Source of the DNA: Acrocarpospora pleiomorpha
GTDB lineage: Bacteria > Actinomycetota > Actinomycetes > Streptosporangiales > Streptosporangiaceae
Direction of reading: 5' to 3'
Length of the DNA: 64,000 nt
Assembly (NCBI RefSeq): GCF_009687885.1
Contig: NZ_BLAF01000006.1
Location: forward strand, 59,090-123,089
Under the pieces are notes generated by a model. That model was not told the DNA's origin. It saw nothing but the letters and a program-made list of their open reading frames with translations, and did no database searches. Each line of letters begins with the position of its first letter. Positions within the stretch are counted from its first letter, which is position 1. This document shows positions 25,171 through 34,082 of the stretch, in pieces. The position numbers and the translations under genes are program-made.

Positions 25171-26369
25171 GCGAGGAATACCAACGGGCGCTAGGCCGGC
25201 GAATCGCTCAGGAACGGAAACGGCGGGGCCTCTCGCAAGCGGAGCTGGCGCAACTCATCGATCGGTCGGTGGCCTGGGTCTCCCAGGTTGAGCGCGGGGT
25301 TCGCAAGGTCGACCGCATGTCAGTGCTGGAGAACGTCGCGACCGTGCTGGAACTGCCGCTGTCGGAGCTGGCCGCGGAGGCACCGGTGGTCGCGGCCACC
25401 ACCGAGGAGGTTCCCGGCGCGGCGGGACTGCGCCTCGTGCTGTCGGGGGCGCACTCGTTGCGCGCGATGCTGCATGCCGCGCCCGTCCCGACAACGACGG
25501 AGATCCGGCCGCGCGTCGAACGGGCCTGGCATCTCACGCACGAGAGTCAGTACGTGGAGCTGGCCGACCTGCTCCGCGGCTTGGTCCCCGCATTGGAGGG
25601 GGCTGTCAGATCCGCGCCGGAGGAACAGCGACCCGAGCTGTTCGAGTTGCTGGCGACTCTCTATCAGGCATGTTCGGCAGCGCTCGCCAAGCTGGGCGAA
25701 CCCGAGGCCGCGTGGATCGCCGCCGACCGGGCGATCGTCGCGGCGGAGCGGGCCAGCGACCCGCTGCTGATGGCGGCGGGGGCGTTCCGGCTCGGGTTCG
25801 TCTTCCTGGGCGCGCGACATTTCGACCAGGCGGAGGAGACGGCCCGGACAGCCGCGGAAGCGTTGTGGTTCCTGGCCGATCAGGGCAAGCCGGAAGCGAT
25901 GTCGCTGTGGGGCGGCCTCACGTTGCAGCGCGCCGTGATCACCTCCCGGCTCAACCAGGCCGACGCCGCCTATGAGCACCTGGCGCGGGCGCGTGAGGTG
26001 GCCGCGCGACTGGGCGATGGGCGTAACGACTACAACACCGAGTTCGGCCCGGCGAACGTCGCGCTGTACGAAGTGGCCGTCGCCGTCGAAGTCGGGGATG
26101 CCGGGCTCGCCCTGCGCGTCGGGTCCGCGGTGGACACCTCGTCGCTGTCGAGTGAGCGACGCGCCCGGTTGAACATCGACCTTGCCCGCGCGCACGCGCA
26201 GCGACGCCAGGTGGCCGAGGCCACCGCCACGCTCCTGGAGGCCGAGGCGATCACTCCCGAGCAAATCCGTAACCATCGCATGGTCCGCCAGTTGGTGGCG
26301 GATCTGCTGACCATGCAAGATCCGCCCTCCTCTGAGCTTCGGGAGTTCGCCGAGAGGGTGGGCGCGTAG
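25167..26369 (+). CDS. XRE-family regulator with TPR-like C-terminus
   Basis: The protein has 400 residues. The HTH spans about 8-62 (LGRRIAQERKRRGLSQAELA, then RSVAWVSQVERGVRKVDRM). From about 110 to the end it is helical repeat (TPR-like) with many Ala/Glu-rich helices. It is coupled to the ABM gene by an ATGA overlap. It likely controls the AICE transfer/replication operon downstream through the AGTACT sites on either side. Confidence 0.82.
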   Translation: MSEEYQRALGRRIAQERKRRGLSQAELAQLIDRSVAWVSQVERGVRKVDRMSVLENVATVLELPLSELAAEAPVVAATTEEVPGAAGLRLVLSGAHSLRAMLHAAPVPTTTEIRPRVERAWHLTHESQYVELADLLRGLVPALEGAVRSAPEEQRPELFELLATLYQACSAALAKLGEPEAAWIAADRAIVAAERASDPLLMAAGAFRLGFVFLGARHFDQAEETARTAAEALWFLADQGKPEAMSLWGGLTLQRAVITSRLNQADAAYEHLARAREVAARLGDGRNDYNTEFGPANVALYEVAVAVEVGDAGLALRVGSAVDTSSLSSERRARLNIDLARAHAQRRQVAEATATLLEAEAITPEQIRNHRMVRQLVADLLTMQDPPSSELREFAERVGA

Positions 26370-26410
26370 TAAAAGTACGTGGACTAGTACTTTGAGTACT
26401 AGCTAATACT
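26370..26410 (+). promoter_or_regulatory. AGTACT-type operator cluster before the tra-rep operon
   Basis: Within 40 bases AGTAC, AGTACT and AGTACT occur, with a TAATACT -10-like hexamer at the end. They match the GTAC-containing half-sites upstream of the ABM gene. This is a plausible repressor-controlled promoter for 26535 onwards. Confidence 0.45.
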
Positions 26411-26534
26411 CCCAGTGCGATGTAGCGTCTGTATTGGCGCTGAGGTCCTCACCAGCCAGGACACCAGCGCCAGCACAGACGCTTTTCGCATTCCCAGAGC
26501 ATTGCTCACAACCACGACAAGAGGTGTCTTCAGC

Positions 26535-26867
26535 ATGCGCAACATCCCCGTAGACCTGTCCGCCCTGGCCTTCATCGTCGCCGGTGAGCCCGAACCGAAG
26601 ATCGTCGACCGCGCCACCGGCGAGGTCAAGAAAGACGCCGAAGGCCGAGACCTCTACACGATCCCGCTGCTTCCCAAGCCGAACGACGACCGCCGCAACC
26701 CGGTGATCGTCGTCACCTTCCCATCCGAGAACTTCCCGACCATCCCGGAAGGAGTTCAGGTCCGCCCTGTCGGGCTGGCGGCCTTCTACTGGCAGATGAA
26801 CGGCCGCGCAGGACTCGGCTTTCGCGCCGAGGCGATCGTCCCGGCCCAGGCACGCGCCGCCGCCTGA
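26535..26867 (+). CDS. SCO3933-family regulatory protein of AICEs
   Basis: The protein has 110 residues and begins MRNIPVDLSALAFIVAGEPE, followed by VDRATGEVKKDAEGRDLYTI and VRPVGLAAFYWQMNGRAGLG. The pattern is that of small proteins found immediately upstream of tra/rep genes in Streptomyces integrative elements. Their exact function is unknown; a regulatory or single-strand-binding-like role has been suggested by name only. The start is preceded by AAGAGGTG. Confidence 0.72.
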   Translation: MRNIPVDLSALAFIVAGEPEPKIVDRATGEVKKDAEGRDLYTIPLLPKPNDDRRNPVIVVTFPSENFPTIPEGVQVRPVGLAAFYWQMNGRAGLGFRAEAIVPAQARAAA

Positions 26868-26962
26868 CCCACCCGAACCGCTGCGCCCCGGGAGCGGCCT
26901 CATCGCCTGCCAGCTCCGCCGCTTCCGGGGCCTTCCCTTCGCTCACGAAGAGAGACACCAGT

Positions 26963-28345
26963 ATGACTCACCTGCTTCTCACGCTCGCCCCTTACCTGGG
27001 CATTCTCACCGCATTCACCGCTGCCCTGGCCGTATGGAACCGGCTTCACCCGGTCTCGTTCTGGCTTGCTGTCGGCTTCCCCTACAAGGCGCTGGCGGTC
27101 TACCTCACCTGGACCAACGTGTCAGCGGGCTGCGGCCTGGCCCGCAAGCGGCGCCGCTGGCGGCTCACCCTCGACGGAGTCCCCGTTCTCGGCCCGGCGC
27201 TGATCACCACGACGCATGTCATCCCGCCTACGCGCAAGCTGCGCCGCGTCACCGTGGACACCCCGCCCCGGCTCGGCCTGATCCGTCCGCTGGCGACGGG
27301 CTTTCGGGTGGCGGTCCGGCTCGACGACGGCCAGACCCCGGACCACTACGCCGCCAAGCTCGTCAACCTGTCCCACGCCTGGCGGGTCCACTCCGTCCGA
27401 GTCCTGGACTGGAAACCCGGCCGCCTCAGATTGCAGGCCACCGTCCGTGACCCGCTCACCCGCATCACCACGCCTGTCAAGGATGACGGGCTGCTGCGGG
27501 TCCAGGTGGGTCAGCTGGAGACGGCCGCGCCCTGGGTCATCGACTTCACCACCATCCCGCACTGGCTCATCACCGGCGCGACCCAGTCCGGCAAATCCAC
27601 CCTCCTCAACGCGCTCATCACCGGCCTCGCGGCACAGCCGGTCGCGTTGATCGGGTTCGATCTCAAGGGCGGCGTTGAGCTGACCCCGTATGCGGCGCGG
27701 CTGACCGAGTTGGCCACCGAACGCGGTCACTGCGTGGCGGTGCTGAACAAGCTCATCGCCGAGATCAAACTCCGGATGGCGTTGTGCCGGGCCCACCACG
27801 TCCGCGACATCTGGAAGCTCCCGGACAACGCCCGCCCGATGCCGGTGGTGCTGCTGGTCGACGAGGTGGCCGAGCTGTTCCTGATGGCCGACAAGTCCGA
27901 GAAGGAGGAGATCTCCGCCACCGCCGTGCAGCTGATCCGGCTCGCGCAACTCGGCCGCGCGTTCGGGCTGTACCTGCTGGTGTGCGGGCAACGAGTCGGC
28001 TCCGACCTCGGCCCCGGCGTCACCGCCCTACGCGCCCAGCTCTCAGGCCGGATCTGCCACCGCGTCAACGACCCGGAAACCGCGAACATGACCCTCGGCG
28101 ACATGGACCCCGCCGCCCTCCAAGCGGCCCGGCTGATCCCGGCCGACATGCCCGGCGTCGCCATCTTCGCCGCCTCCGACGGCCGCTGGTACCGGGCGCG
28201 CTCGGCGTACATCCCGGAAGCGCAGGCCGAGGCCGCCGCGACCGCGAATGCGCACCTGCGAGCCACCTGGGATCAGGTAACGACCGTCAGCGTCGAACCG
28301 GTCACCGACGCCGAGTTCGAGCAGTTCGAGCCCGACGTGTCCTGA
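26963..28345 (+). CDS. FtsK/SpoIIIE-type DNA translocase (TraSA/TraB-like)
   Basis: The protein has 460 residues. Two N-terminal hydrophobic segments (about 5-24 and 29-50) anchor it in the membrane. The motor domain has Walker A GATQSGKS (205-212) and Walker B VVLLVDEVAEL (about 293-303). A Q-glycine motif LLVCGQRVGSDLGPG follows. Such proteins transfer double-stranded AICE DNA between hyphal cells and are the only tra protein strictly needed. It sits between the SCO3933-like gene and the DUF2637 gene, as in pSAM2. Confidence 0.9.
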   Translation: MTHLLLTLAPYLGILTAFTAALAVWNRLHPVSFWLAVGFPYKALAVYLTWTNVSAGCGLARKRRRWRLTLDGVPVLGPALITTTHVIPPTRKLRRVTVDTPPRLGLIRPLATGFRVAVRLDDGQTPDHYAAKLVNLSHAWRVHSVRVLDWKPGRLRLQATVRDPLTRITTPVKDDGLLRVQVGQLETAAPWVIDFTTIPHWLITGATQSGKSTLLNALITGLAAQPVALIGFDLKGGVELTPYAARLTELATERGHCVAVLNKLIAEIKLRMALCRAHHVRDIWKLPDNARPMPVVLLVDEVAELFLMADKSEKEEISATAVQLIRLAQLGRAFGLYLLVCGQRVGSDLGPGVTALRAQLSGRICHRVNDPETANMTLGDMDPAALQAARLIPADMPGVAIFAASDGRWYRARSAYIPEAQAEAAATANAHLRATWDQVTTVSVEPVTDAEFEQFEPDVS

Positions 28346-28433
28346 CCCCCCAAGTCCCGGGGCGGGCGTGAGCCCAAGATCACGTCACGCCCCTACCCCG
28401 TCATGTCCATCGACCCTCGAAAGGGGGAACCTG

Positions 28434-29039
28434 ATGCGCCGTGAACGCCTCCGGCCGCTGGACTCCGGCCCGGTACTCGTCCTGGCCCTGATCGCCGCCG
28501 TCGGCTCCTTCACCCACATCAGCTCCCTGGCCGCCGACCACGGCCAAGACGGCTGGCAAGCCTGGGCCGTCGCGGTGTGCATCGACCTGATGTGCGTAAT
28601 GGCCGCCCGCGAACTCCAACGCGACAAACGCACCGGCCGGGCCCGCCGCGGGCCGCTCTCCTGGCCCGCTCTGGTCCTGGCGGGCGGGATCGTCTTGACC
28701 CTGGCCGCCAACCTCGCCCAAGCCGAACCCTCCCCATGGGGCTGGATCACCGCCGCCACACCGGCCGTGGCCTTCCTCGTCGCCGTCTCGATGCTGGAAC
28801 GCCGCGCCGGCCACACGCCCGTACCCACATCTGGGGAACCGGCCGCCGAACCGGCTCCGGCCAAACCCGCCGACCAGCCGACGTCCAGAAGCGATGACCC
28901 GCTCATCGCGTTCGCCCGGCACGTGGCCAACGAGCACGCGGCCACCCATGGCACGCCGATCACCCGCGAGGTCCTCAGCAAACGCCTACGCGTCGCGCCT
29001 GATCTCGCTGCCGATCTCCTCGCGCAACTCCACGTCTGA
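28434..29039 (+). CDS. DUF2637 membrane protein of AICEs (Spd-like)
   Basis: The protein has 201 residues. Four hydrophobic segments lie in the first 125 residues (VLVLALIAAVGSFTHISSLA; AWAVAVCIDLMCVMAA; ALVLAGGIVLTLAANLA; AATPAVAFLVAVSML). A basic/proline linker and a helical C-terminal domain (about 150-201) follow. This matches DUF2637 proteins (spread or transfer-associated) that follow tra genes. The ATG at 28434 has AAGGGGG upstream. Confidence 0.85.
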   Translation: MRRERLRPLDSGPVLVLALIAAVGSFTHISSLAADHGQDGWQAWAVAVCIDLMCVMAARELQRDKRTGRARRGPLSWPALVLAGGIVLTLAANLAQAEPSPWGWITAATPAVAFLVAVSMLERRAGHTPVPTSGEPAAEPAPAKPADQPTSRSDDPLIAFARHVANEHAATHGTPITREVLSKRLRVAPDLAADLLAQLHV

Positions 29040-29053
29040 TCAAGGAGAACGTC

Positions 29054-29227
29054 ATGCCACGAACCAAGAAGGCTCCACCATCACGGCCGGTCTGCCCGAC
29101 CTGCGCCGGTGATGGGCAGACCGAAGCCTTTCTGATCGTCGGTCGCGGCAAGAACGCCACCCACCTGGACACCTGGGCATTCTGCTTCGACTGCGACGGC
29201 ACCGGCCACACGCCCGAGGGGAGGTGA
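29054..29227 (+). CDS. Small zinc-ribbon-like AICE protein
   Basis: The protein has 57 residues with two CxxC pairs, CPTCAGDG and CFDCDGTGH, like DnaJ-type zinc fingers. An AAGGAG site precedes the ATG. It lies between the DUF2637 gene and the next small gene. No known function. Confidence 0.7.
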   Translation: MPRTKKAPPSRPVCPTCAGDGQTEAFLIVGRGKNATHLDTWAFCFDCDGTGHTPEGR

Positions 29228-29235
29228 ACCCACCC

Positions 29236-29346
29236 GTGATCATCCGCTACCGGTGCTGTACCTGCGGCGGAACCGGCCTGGTCAACGACGAACAAGGCGA
29301 ATCAGCCCGCTGCCCCGACTGCGACGGCACCGGCCACACCGCTTAA
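29236..29346 (+). CDS. Very small zinc-ribbon-like AICE protein
   Basis: The protein has 36 residues, with CCTCGGTG and CPDCDGTGHTA pairs. It starts at GTG 29236, 8 bases after the previous stop, behind GAGGGGAGG. It is a shortened relative of its two neighbours. Confidence 0.6.
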   Translation: MIIRYRCCTCGGTGLVNDEQGESARCPDCDGTGHTA

Positions 29347-29440
29347 CCCCATCAACTCAGCCCGTGCGAGGCGGTCTCACGCCTGCCAGCTCCCCGCCTC
29401 GCCCGAGCCGCATCCCATATCGCTCACCTGGAGAACAACC

Positions 29441-29578
29441 ATGTCCACACCTGACTACGGCTATCCCTGCCCCGAATGCGACGGCTTCGCCGCCGTTGTT
29501 ATCCGCGACACCCAACCCAGCGCGCTCGCTCTCGTCCAGTGCCCACTCTGCTGCGGCACGGGAACGGCGGGCCGATGA
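29441..29578 (+). CDS. Small zinc-ribbon-like AICE protein
   Basis: The protein has 45 residues with CPECDGFA and CPLCCGTGTAG pairs. GGAGAACAACC precedes the ATG. The stop overlaps the rep start as ATGA, so it is translationally coupled to replication initiator synthesis. Confidence 0.65.
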   Translation: MSTPDYGYPCPECDGFAAVVIRDTQPSALALVQCPLCCGTGTAGR

Positions 29579-31017
29579 CCAACACCGCTGAATTCCCGGT
29601 CCCGGTTGGGGACCTTCTCGGCCCGGTCATCCGCGACCTGGCCCGGCGCTCCGGCCGCGACCTGACCCGCTGGCTCGACCAAGTCCACCAGCTGGGCGGC
29701 TGCCGCGAACCGCTGCGGCTCACCGGTCACAGCACCACCATCGACGCCGCCACTGGTGAGGTCCTCGCCCGCTACAGCACCAGGGCCGAACCGCACGGGC
29801 AGTTGCTGATCCGGTGCGGCAACCGCCGCGCCTCCCGCTGCCCGGCCTGCGCCGAGATCTACCGGCGCGACACCTTCCACCTGATCCGCTCTGGCCTGCT
29901 CGGCGGAGACAAGGGCGTCCCCGACAGTGTGCGGACGCATCCGCGTGTGCTGGCCACCTTCACCGCGCCCTCCTTCGGGCCGGTCCACCGAGGCCCCGGC
30001 AAGGACGGCAAGACCATCGTCTGCCACCCCCGCCGAACCGGCCCATCCTGCTTCACCTGGCATAAGAACGGAGACCTCAACATCGGCCAGCCGCTGGACC
30101 CCGAGACATATGACTACACCGGGCATGTCCTGTGGAACGCCCATGCGGGCGACCTGTGGCGACGCTTCACCATCTACCTCCGGCGGCACATGGCCGCAGC
30201 CGCCGGACTCACCCGCAAGGAGTTCGGTAACCGCATCCGGCTGTCCTTCGCCAAGGTCGCCGAATACCAGGCGCGCGGAGTCGTCCACTTCCACGCCGTT
30301 ATTCGCCTCGATGGCCGGACCAGCGGCGCACCACTCGCCGCCCCGCCTGCCTGGGCCACGGTCGAGTTGCTGAGCGATGCCATCAGGTCGGCGGTCGCCG
30401 CCGTGCGTATTGACGCGCCCGAGTACGGCTCACTCGCCTGGGGCCGGCAAGTCGACGTCGCCCCGATCAGCCCCGGCGTGCTCAACCACAAGACCATGCT
30501 CACCGAACGCGCCGTGGCCGGATATGTGGCCAAATACGCCACAAAGTCGGCTGAGACGTCGGGCACCCTCGACCGGGCCATCAAGACACACGAGATGCCC
30601 CGGCTCCACAAGATGGGCATCCCGGACCACACTGTCCGGCTGATACGTACGGCGTGGCAGCTCGGCAGCACCCGCAACCGGCCGGACCTGGCCCACCTCC
30701 GGCTCCGCGACTGGGCTCACATGCTCGGCTTCCGAGGCCACTTCTCGACCCGATCCCGCGCCTACTCCACGACCCTGGGCGCCCTCCGTCAAGCCCGCGT
30801 CGACTACCGCCAACGCCTTCAAATCGACCGGGGGCGGGCCTTCGACCCGGACACCACGCTCGTTCTCGCGCACTGGAAGTTCGCCGGTCAGGGCTACACC
30901 CCTGGCGAATCCGCGTTGGCTGCCCTGATCAACGGCGGCGCTGATGACCCTGTCCCACCAACGAGCATCGATGCGCTACCAGCTCTCGCCGATTCACGGA
31001 CGGAGGCCGCCAAGTGA
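29575..31017 (+). CDS. Replication initiator (RepSA-like)
   Basis: The protein has 480 residues. The N-terminal region contains a zinc-like CGNRRASRCPACAE segment. The centre has GVVHFHAVIRLDG, an HUH-type metal motif, and the C-terminal half has TERAVAGYVAKYATKSAE with the candidate catalytic Tyr. This matches rolling-circle-type RepSA proteins of pSAM2-class AICEs. The ATG at 29575 was chosen because it overlaps the preceding stop (ATGA). Confidence 0.85.
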   Translation: MTNTAEFPVPVGDLLGPVIRDLARRSGRDLTRWLDQVHQLGGCREPLRLTGHSTTIDAATGEVLARYSTRAEPHGQLLIRCGNRRASRCPACAEIYRRDTFHLIRSGLLGGDKGVPDSVRTHPRVLATFTAPSFGPVHRGPGKDGKTIVCHPRRTGPSCFTWHKNGDLNIGQPLDPETYDYTGHVLWNAHAGDLWRRFTIYLRRHMAAAAGLTRKEFGNRIRLSFAKVAEYQARGVVHFHAVIRLDGRTSGAPLAAPPAWATVELLSDAIRSAVAAVRIDAPEYGSLAWGRQVDVAPISPGVLNHKTMLTERAVAGYVAKYATKSAETSGTLDRAIKTHEMPRLHKMGIPDHTVRLIRTAWQLGSTRNRPDLAHLRLRDWAHMLGFRGHFSTRSRAYSTTLGALRQARVDYRQRLQIDRGRAFDPDTTLVLAHWKFAGQGYTPGESALAALINGGADDPVPPTSIDALPALADSRTEAAK

Positions 31018-31235
31018 GCAAGAGGCCAATTCCTTCGGCCACTGATCGTCTGCTGACGGTCGCTCAAGCGGCCGAACGGCTGAACACCTCCGCGCGTTTC
31101 CCGCGCCGATTGATCGAAGAGCGCCGGATCACCTTCGTCCGTATCGGGCGCAACGTGCGCATACCTGGGTCAGCGTTGGAGGAGTTCATTCAAGCCGGGG
31201 TGGTCGCACCAATCCGCAAGGGAAGGATTGCCTGA
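31014..31235 (+). CDS. Excisionase (BldC/MerR-like small HTH)
   Basis: The protein has 73 residues: LLTVAQAAERLNTSARFPRR, then LIEERRITFVRIGRNVRIPG. This is the standard winged-helix excisionase of AICEs. GTG at 31014 overlaps the rep stop, and the TGA overlaps the integrase ATG (TGATG). It should direct excision together with the integrase. Confidence 0.85.
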   Translation: MSKRPIPSATDRLLTVAQAAERLNTSARFPRRLIEERRITFVRIGRNVRIPGSALEEFIQAGVVAPIRKGRIA

Positions 31236-32395
31236 TGGGCGGCAACAACAAGGGATCTCGACGTCGATTCGGGGCCGTCCGCAAGCTACCCTCCGGCCGT
31301 TTCCAGGCGCGCTATCAGGGGCCTGACGGGCGCGAGTACAACGCTCCGCACACCTTCACGAGCAAGACCGACGCGGAGATCTGGCTGTCCAAGATGGAGA
31401 CGGAAATCGTCGGACGGGACTGGGTGGACCCCGATGCAGGGGAGATCCCCTTTTGCGAGTACGCGGCCTCCTGGATGGAAGAGAGGACGCTACGCCCGAA
31501 AACGGCCCAGCTCTACGAAGGGCTCCTACGACTTCACATTAACCCCATTTTCGGAGAAAAGGAGCTGACGAAGATCACTTCGCGGAGTATCCGCATCTGG
31601 CACACCAAGCTTACGGAGGACGGTCCGGGAGCCTCGACGGTCGCCAAGTCCTATCGGCTCTTGCGTGGAATCTTGAACACGGCCGTTGACGACGAACTAA
31701 TCAAGAAGAACCCGTGCAAGATCGCAAAGGCGGGTGTCGAACGTCCTGCGGAACGGCCGGTTCTCACGGTCAGTGAGGTCTTCACGCTCGCTGCGGCTGT
31801 ACCCCCACGCTTTCGTGCGCTGGTGCTGCTGGCCACCTTCGCCAGCATGCGCTGGGGTGAGCTCGCGGCTCTTCGGCGCTGTCATCTCGACCTGGAGGCC
31901 CGGACGGTCCGGGTCGTGGCTTCGGTCTCCGAAATGAAGTCTGGGGAACTGGTCACGGGGCGTCCCAAGTCGGACGCTGGCCTTCGTACGGTCAACCTGC
32001 CAGAGGTCATCATCAGCGACCTGGAGTGGCACCTTCGGCGGTTCAGCGAAACCGAACCCGATGGGCTGGTGTTCGTGGGGGAGAAGGGCGCTCAGCTTCG
32101 CCGGAGTAACTTCTCCAAGGTCTGGGCTCGTGCGCTCAAGAAGGCGAACCTGCCGGACATCCATATTCATGATCTCCGGCACACGGGCAACTCGCTGGCC
32201 GCTCTTACCGGTGCCACGCTCAAGGAACTGATGGATCGGATGGGCCATGCGAGTACCAAGGCAGCGATCATCTACCTGCACGGATCCAAGGATCGTGACC
32301 GGAAGATCGCCGACGCTCTGGGGCAGATCGTCAAGGAGAGCATGAAGCCCGATGACGACGACGGCCAGGCGGGCGTGATGGCTCCAGCCGACTAG
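31235..32395 (+). CDS. Tyrosine recombinase (AICE integrase), intact
   Basis: The protein has 386 residues. An N-terminal arm-binding strand region (GRFQARYQGPDGREYNAPHT) precedes the SAM-like core-binding domain (about 65-160). The catalytic residues are R206 (MRWGEL), H312 and R315 (HDLRHT), H338 (MGHAS) and Y347. All five are present, so the enzyme should be active. It ends 110 bases before the tRNA att core, with the arm repeat between, as in pSAM2. It likely recombines attL and attR at tRNA-Gly. Confidence 0.92.
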   Translation: MGGNNKGSRRRFGAVRKLPSGRFQARYQGPDGREYNAPHTFTSKTDAEIWLSKMETEIVGRDWVDPDAGEIPFCEYAASWMEERTLRPKTAQLYEGLLRLHINPIFGEKELTKITSRSIRIWHTKLTEDGPGASTVAKSYRLLRGILNTAVDDELIKKNPCKIAKAGVERPAERPVLTVSEVFTLAAAVPPRFRALVLLATFASMRWGELAALRRCHLDLEARTVRVVASVSEMKSGELVTGRPKSDAGLRTVNLPEVIISDLEWHLRRFSETEPDGLVFVGEKGAQLRRSNFSKVWARALKKANLPDIHIHDLRHTGNSLAALTGATLKELMDRMGHASTKAAIIYLHGSKDRDRKIADALGQIVKESMKPDDDDGQAGVMAPAD

Positions 32396-32408
32396 CCAAG
32401 ATCAACTG

Positions 32409-32429
32409 TTCTGGCACGGATCTGGCACG
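32409..32429 (+). repeat. Arm-type direct repeat, type A (beside the intact tRNA)
   Basis: TTCTGGCACGGATCTGGCACG lies just after the integrase stop. It is identical to the unit right of att copy 3. Likely right-end arm site of the intact AICE. Confidence 0.6.
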
Positions 32430-32457
32430 ACAGTCGAAAAGGCTTCAGAAAAAGATC

Positions 32458-32495
32458 AAGGCCCGGGTCCCGAAACCACCGGTGACCTGGGCCTT
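32458..32495 (-). terminator. Terminator of tRNA-Gly
   Basis: AAGGCCCGGGT and ACCTGGGCCTT form an 11-base stem with a 16-base loop about 10 bases beyond the 3' end of the tRNA. It may also end the integrase transcript coming the other way. Confidence 0.75.
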
Positions 32496-32504
32496 CATGA
32501 TGAG

Positions 32505-32575
32505 AGCGGGTGACGGGAATCGAACCCGCGCTGTCAGCTTGGGAAGCTGATGTTCTGCCATTGAACTACACCCGC
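32505..32575 (-). tRNA. tRNA-Gly(CCC)
   Basis: Read on the minus strand, 71 bases fold as a tRNA. The acceptor stem is GCGGGTG/CACCCGC and the anticodon stem TCAGC/GCTGA closes loop TTCCCAA (anticodon CCC). The T arm is GCGGG/TTCGATT/CCCGT. No CCA is encoded. It is the only complete copy. Its 3' half (to 32545) is the att core shared with copies 1-4, so integration leaves the gene intact at this right end. Confidence 0.93.
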
Positions 32576-32702
32576 GTGGTGGTCCCTGGGGACGGCCGCG
32601 ATCTAACTGTAGCGGATTCGGCGGGGGAGTGCTGCAGTCCAAGGGTGGGGATGAGGGGGCCGAACTTCCGCTTGCGGGAGCGGTGGCGGATAGAGTCGCA
32701 CG

Positions 32703-33278
32703 GTGTTGCTTTCTGATCGTGATCTTCGTGGTGAGATTGAGTCGGGGCGGGTCAAGCTGGATCCGTACGACCCCGAGATGATCCAGCCGTCGAGTGTGGA
32801 CGTCCGGCTTGATCGGTATTTCAGGGTGTTTGAGAACCATCGCTACCCGCACATCGACCCCGCGGTGGAGCAGCCGGATCTGACCCGGCAGGTGGAACCC
32901 GAAGGTGATGAGCCGTTCATCCTGCATCCGGGGGAGTTCGTCCTCGCGAGCACCTACGAGGTGATCAGTCTGCCGGACGACATCGCGAGCAGGCTGGAAG
33001 GTAAGAGCAGCCTCGGCAGGCTGGGGTTGCTGACTCATTCGACGGCGGGCTTCATCGACCCCGGCTTCGAAGGGCATGTCACCCTCGAGCTCTCCAACGT
33101 CGCAACCTTGCCGATCAAGCTCTGGCCGGGGATGAAGATCGGACAGTTGTGCATGTTCCGGTTGAGCTCCCCCGCTGACTTCCCGTACGGCAGCGCCAAG
33201 TACGGTTCGAGGTACCAAGGCCAGCGCGGCCCCACCCCCAGCCGCTCTTTTTTGGCCTTCCACCGAACCAAAATATGA
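32703..33278 (+). CDS. dcd: dCTP deaminase (possibly dUMP-forming)
   Basis: The protein has 191 residues. Family motifs are [42 protein letters not shown] and [20 protein letters not shown] with the catalytic Glu, then a C-terminal substrate-covering tail. It converts dCTP to dUTP; actinobacterial members are often bifunctional and release dUMP directly. Starts at GTG 32703. It is the first chromosomal gene beyond the tRNA integration site. Confidence 0.92.
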   Translation: MLLSDRDLRGEIESGRVKLDPYDPEMIQPSSVDVRLDRYFRVFENHRYPHIDPAVEQPDLTRQVEPEGDEPFILHPGEFVLASTYEVISLPDDIASRLEGKSSLGRLGLLTHSTAGFIDPGFEGHVTLELSNVATLPIKLWPGMKIGQLCMFRLSSPADFPYGSAKYGSRYQGQRGPTPSRSFLAFHRTKI

Positions 33279-33464
33279 ACATCAGATGAACACTACGATG
33301 CCTGCTACCTCGTCCTATGCGCCTCACGTGTCAGCGCAAGGCCACCGGGCAACCCCAAAGGGAAGAGTTCGTGACATCTAGGCATGCGCACCCTTAAGTG
33401 CGCATTCCACCTGCTTACCCGTACTCTTCTCTGCGGACCGTCCCCGCACATCTGGAGATCCACC

Positions 33465-34082
33465 GTGCGCCTGCGTCTCACACCCCGTGAGGACAGCTAC
33501 TACGACTTGTTCGCTGATTCGGCGAACAACCTCGTCACCGCATCCCGCCTGCTGGTCGAGATCATCAGCGACGGCTCGGACAGGGACGCCCTGGCTGAGA
33601 AGATGCGCGCCTGCGAGCACGCGGGCGACGAGCGCACTCACGCAATCATGAACCGGCTTAACGAGAGCTTCATCACGCCGTTCGATCGTGAGGACATCTA
33701 CCGGCTCGCCTCGAATCTCGATGACGTGATGGACTTCATGGAGGCGGCGGCCGACCTGATCGTGCTGTATAAGATCGATCACCTCCCGAAGGAGGTCGTG
33801 CGACAGGTCGAGGTGCTGGAGCGGGCCGCCGAGCTGACCGCGGAGGCGATGCCGCGGCTGCGGTCGATGAGGAACCTGAACGAATACTGGATCGAGATCA
33901 ACCGGCTGGAGAACCAGGCCGACCAGGTCTACCGGCGGTTGCTGGCCAAGCTCTTCGGCGGGGAGTACGACGCGCTCACCGTGCTGAAGATGAAAGAGGT
34001 CATCGATCAGCTGGAGTCGGCGGCGGACGCGTTCGAAAGTGTCGCGAACACGGTCGAGTCGATCGCGGTCAAGGAAAGCTAA
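33465..34082 (+). CDS. DUF47 family protein, phosphate transport accessory (PhoU-like)
   Basis: The protein has 205 residues and is an all-helical PhoU-like DUF47 protein: YYDLFADSANNLVTASRLLV, HAGDERTHAIMNRLNESFIT, YRLASNLDDVMDFMEAA, LENQADQVYRRLLAKLF. It starts at GTG 33465 behind GGAG. The stop is directly followed by the pit gene, with which it acts as a transport modulator. Located at the membrane face of the cytoplasm. Confidence 0.9.
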   Translation: MRLRLTPREDSYYDLFADSANNLVTASRLLVEIISDGSDRDALAEKMRACEHAGDERTHAIMNRLNESFITPFDREDIYRLASNLDDVMDFMEAAADLIVLYKIDHLPKEVVRQVEVLERAAELTAEAMPRLRSMRNLNEYWIEINRLENQADQVYRRLLAKLFGGEYDALTVLKMKEVIDQLESAADAFESVANTVESIAVKES

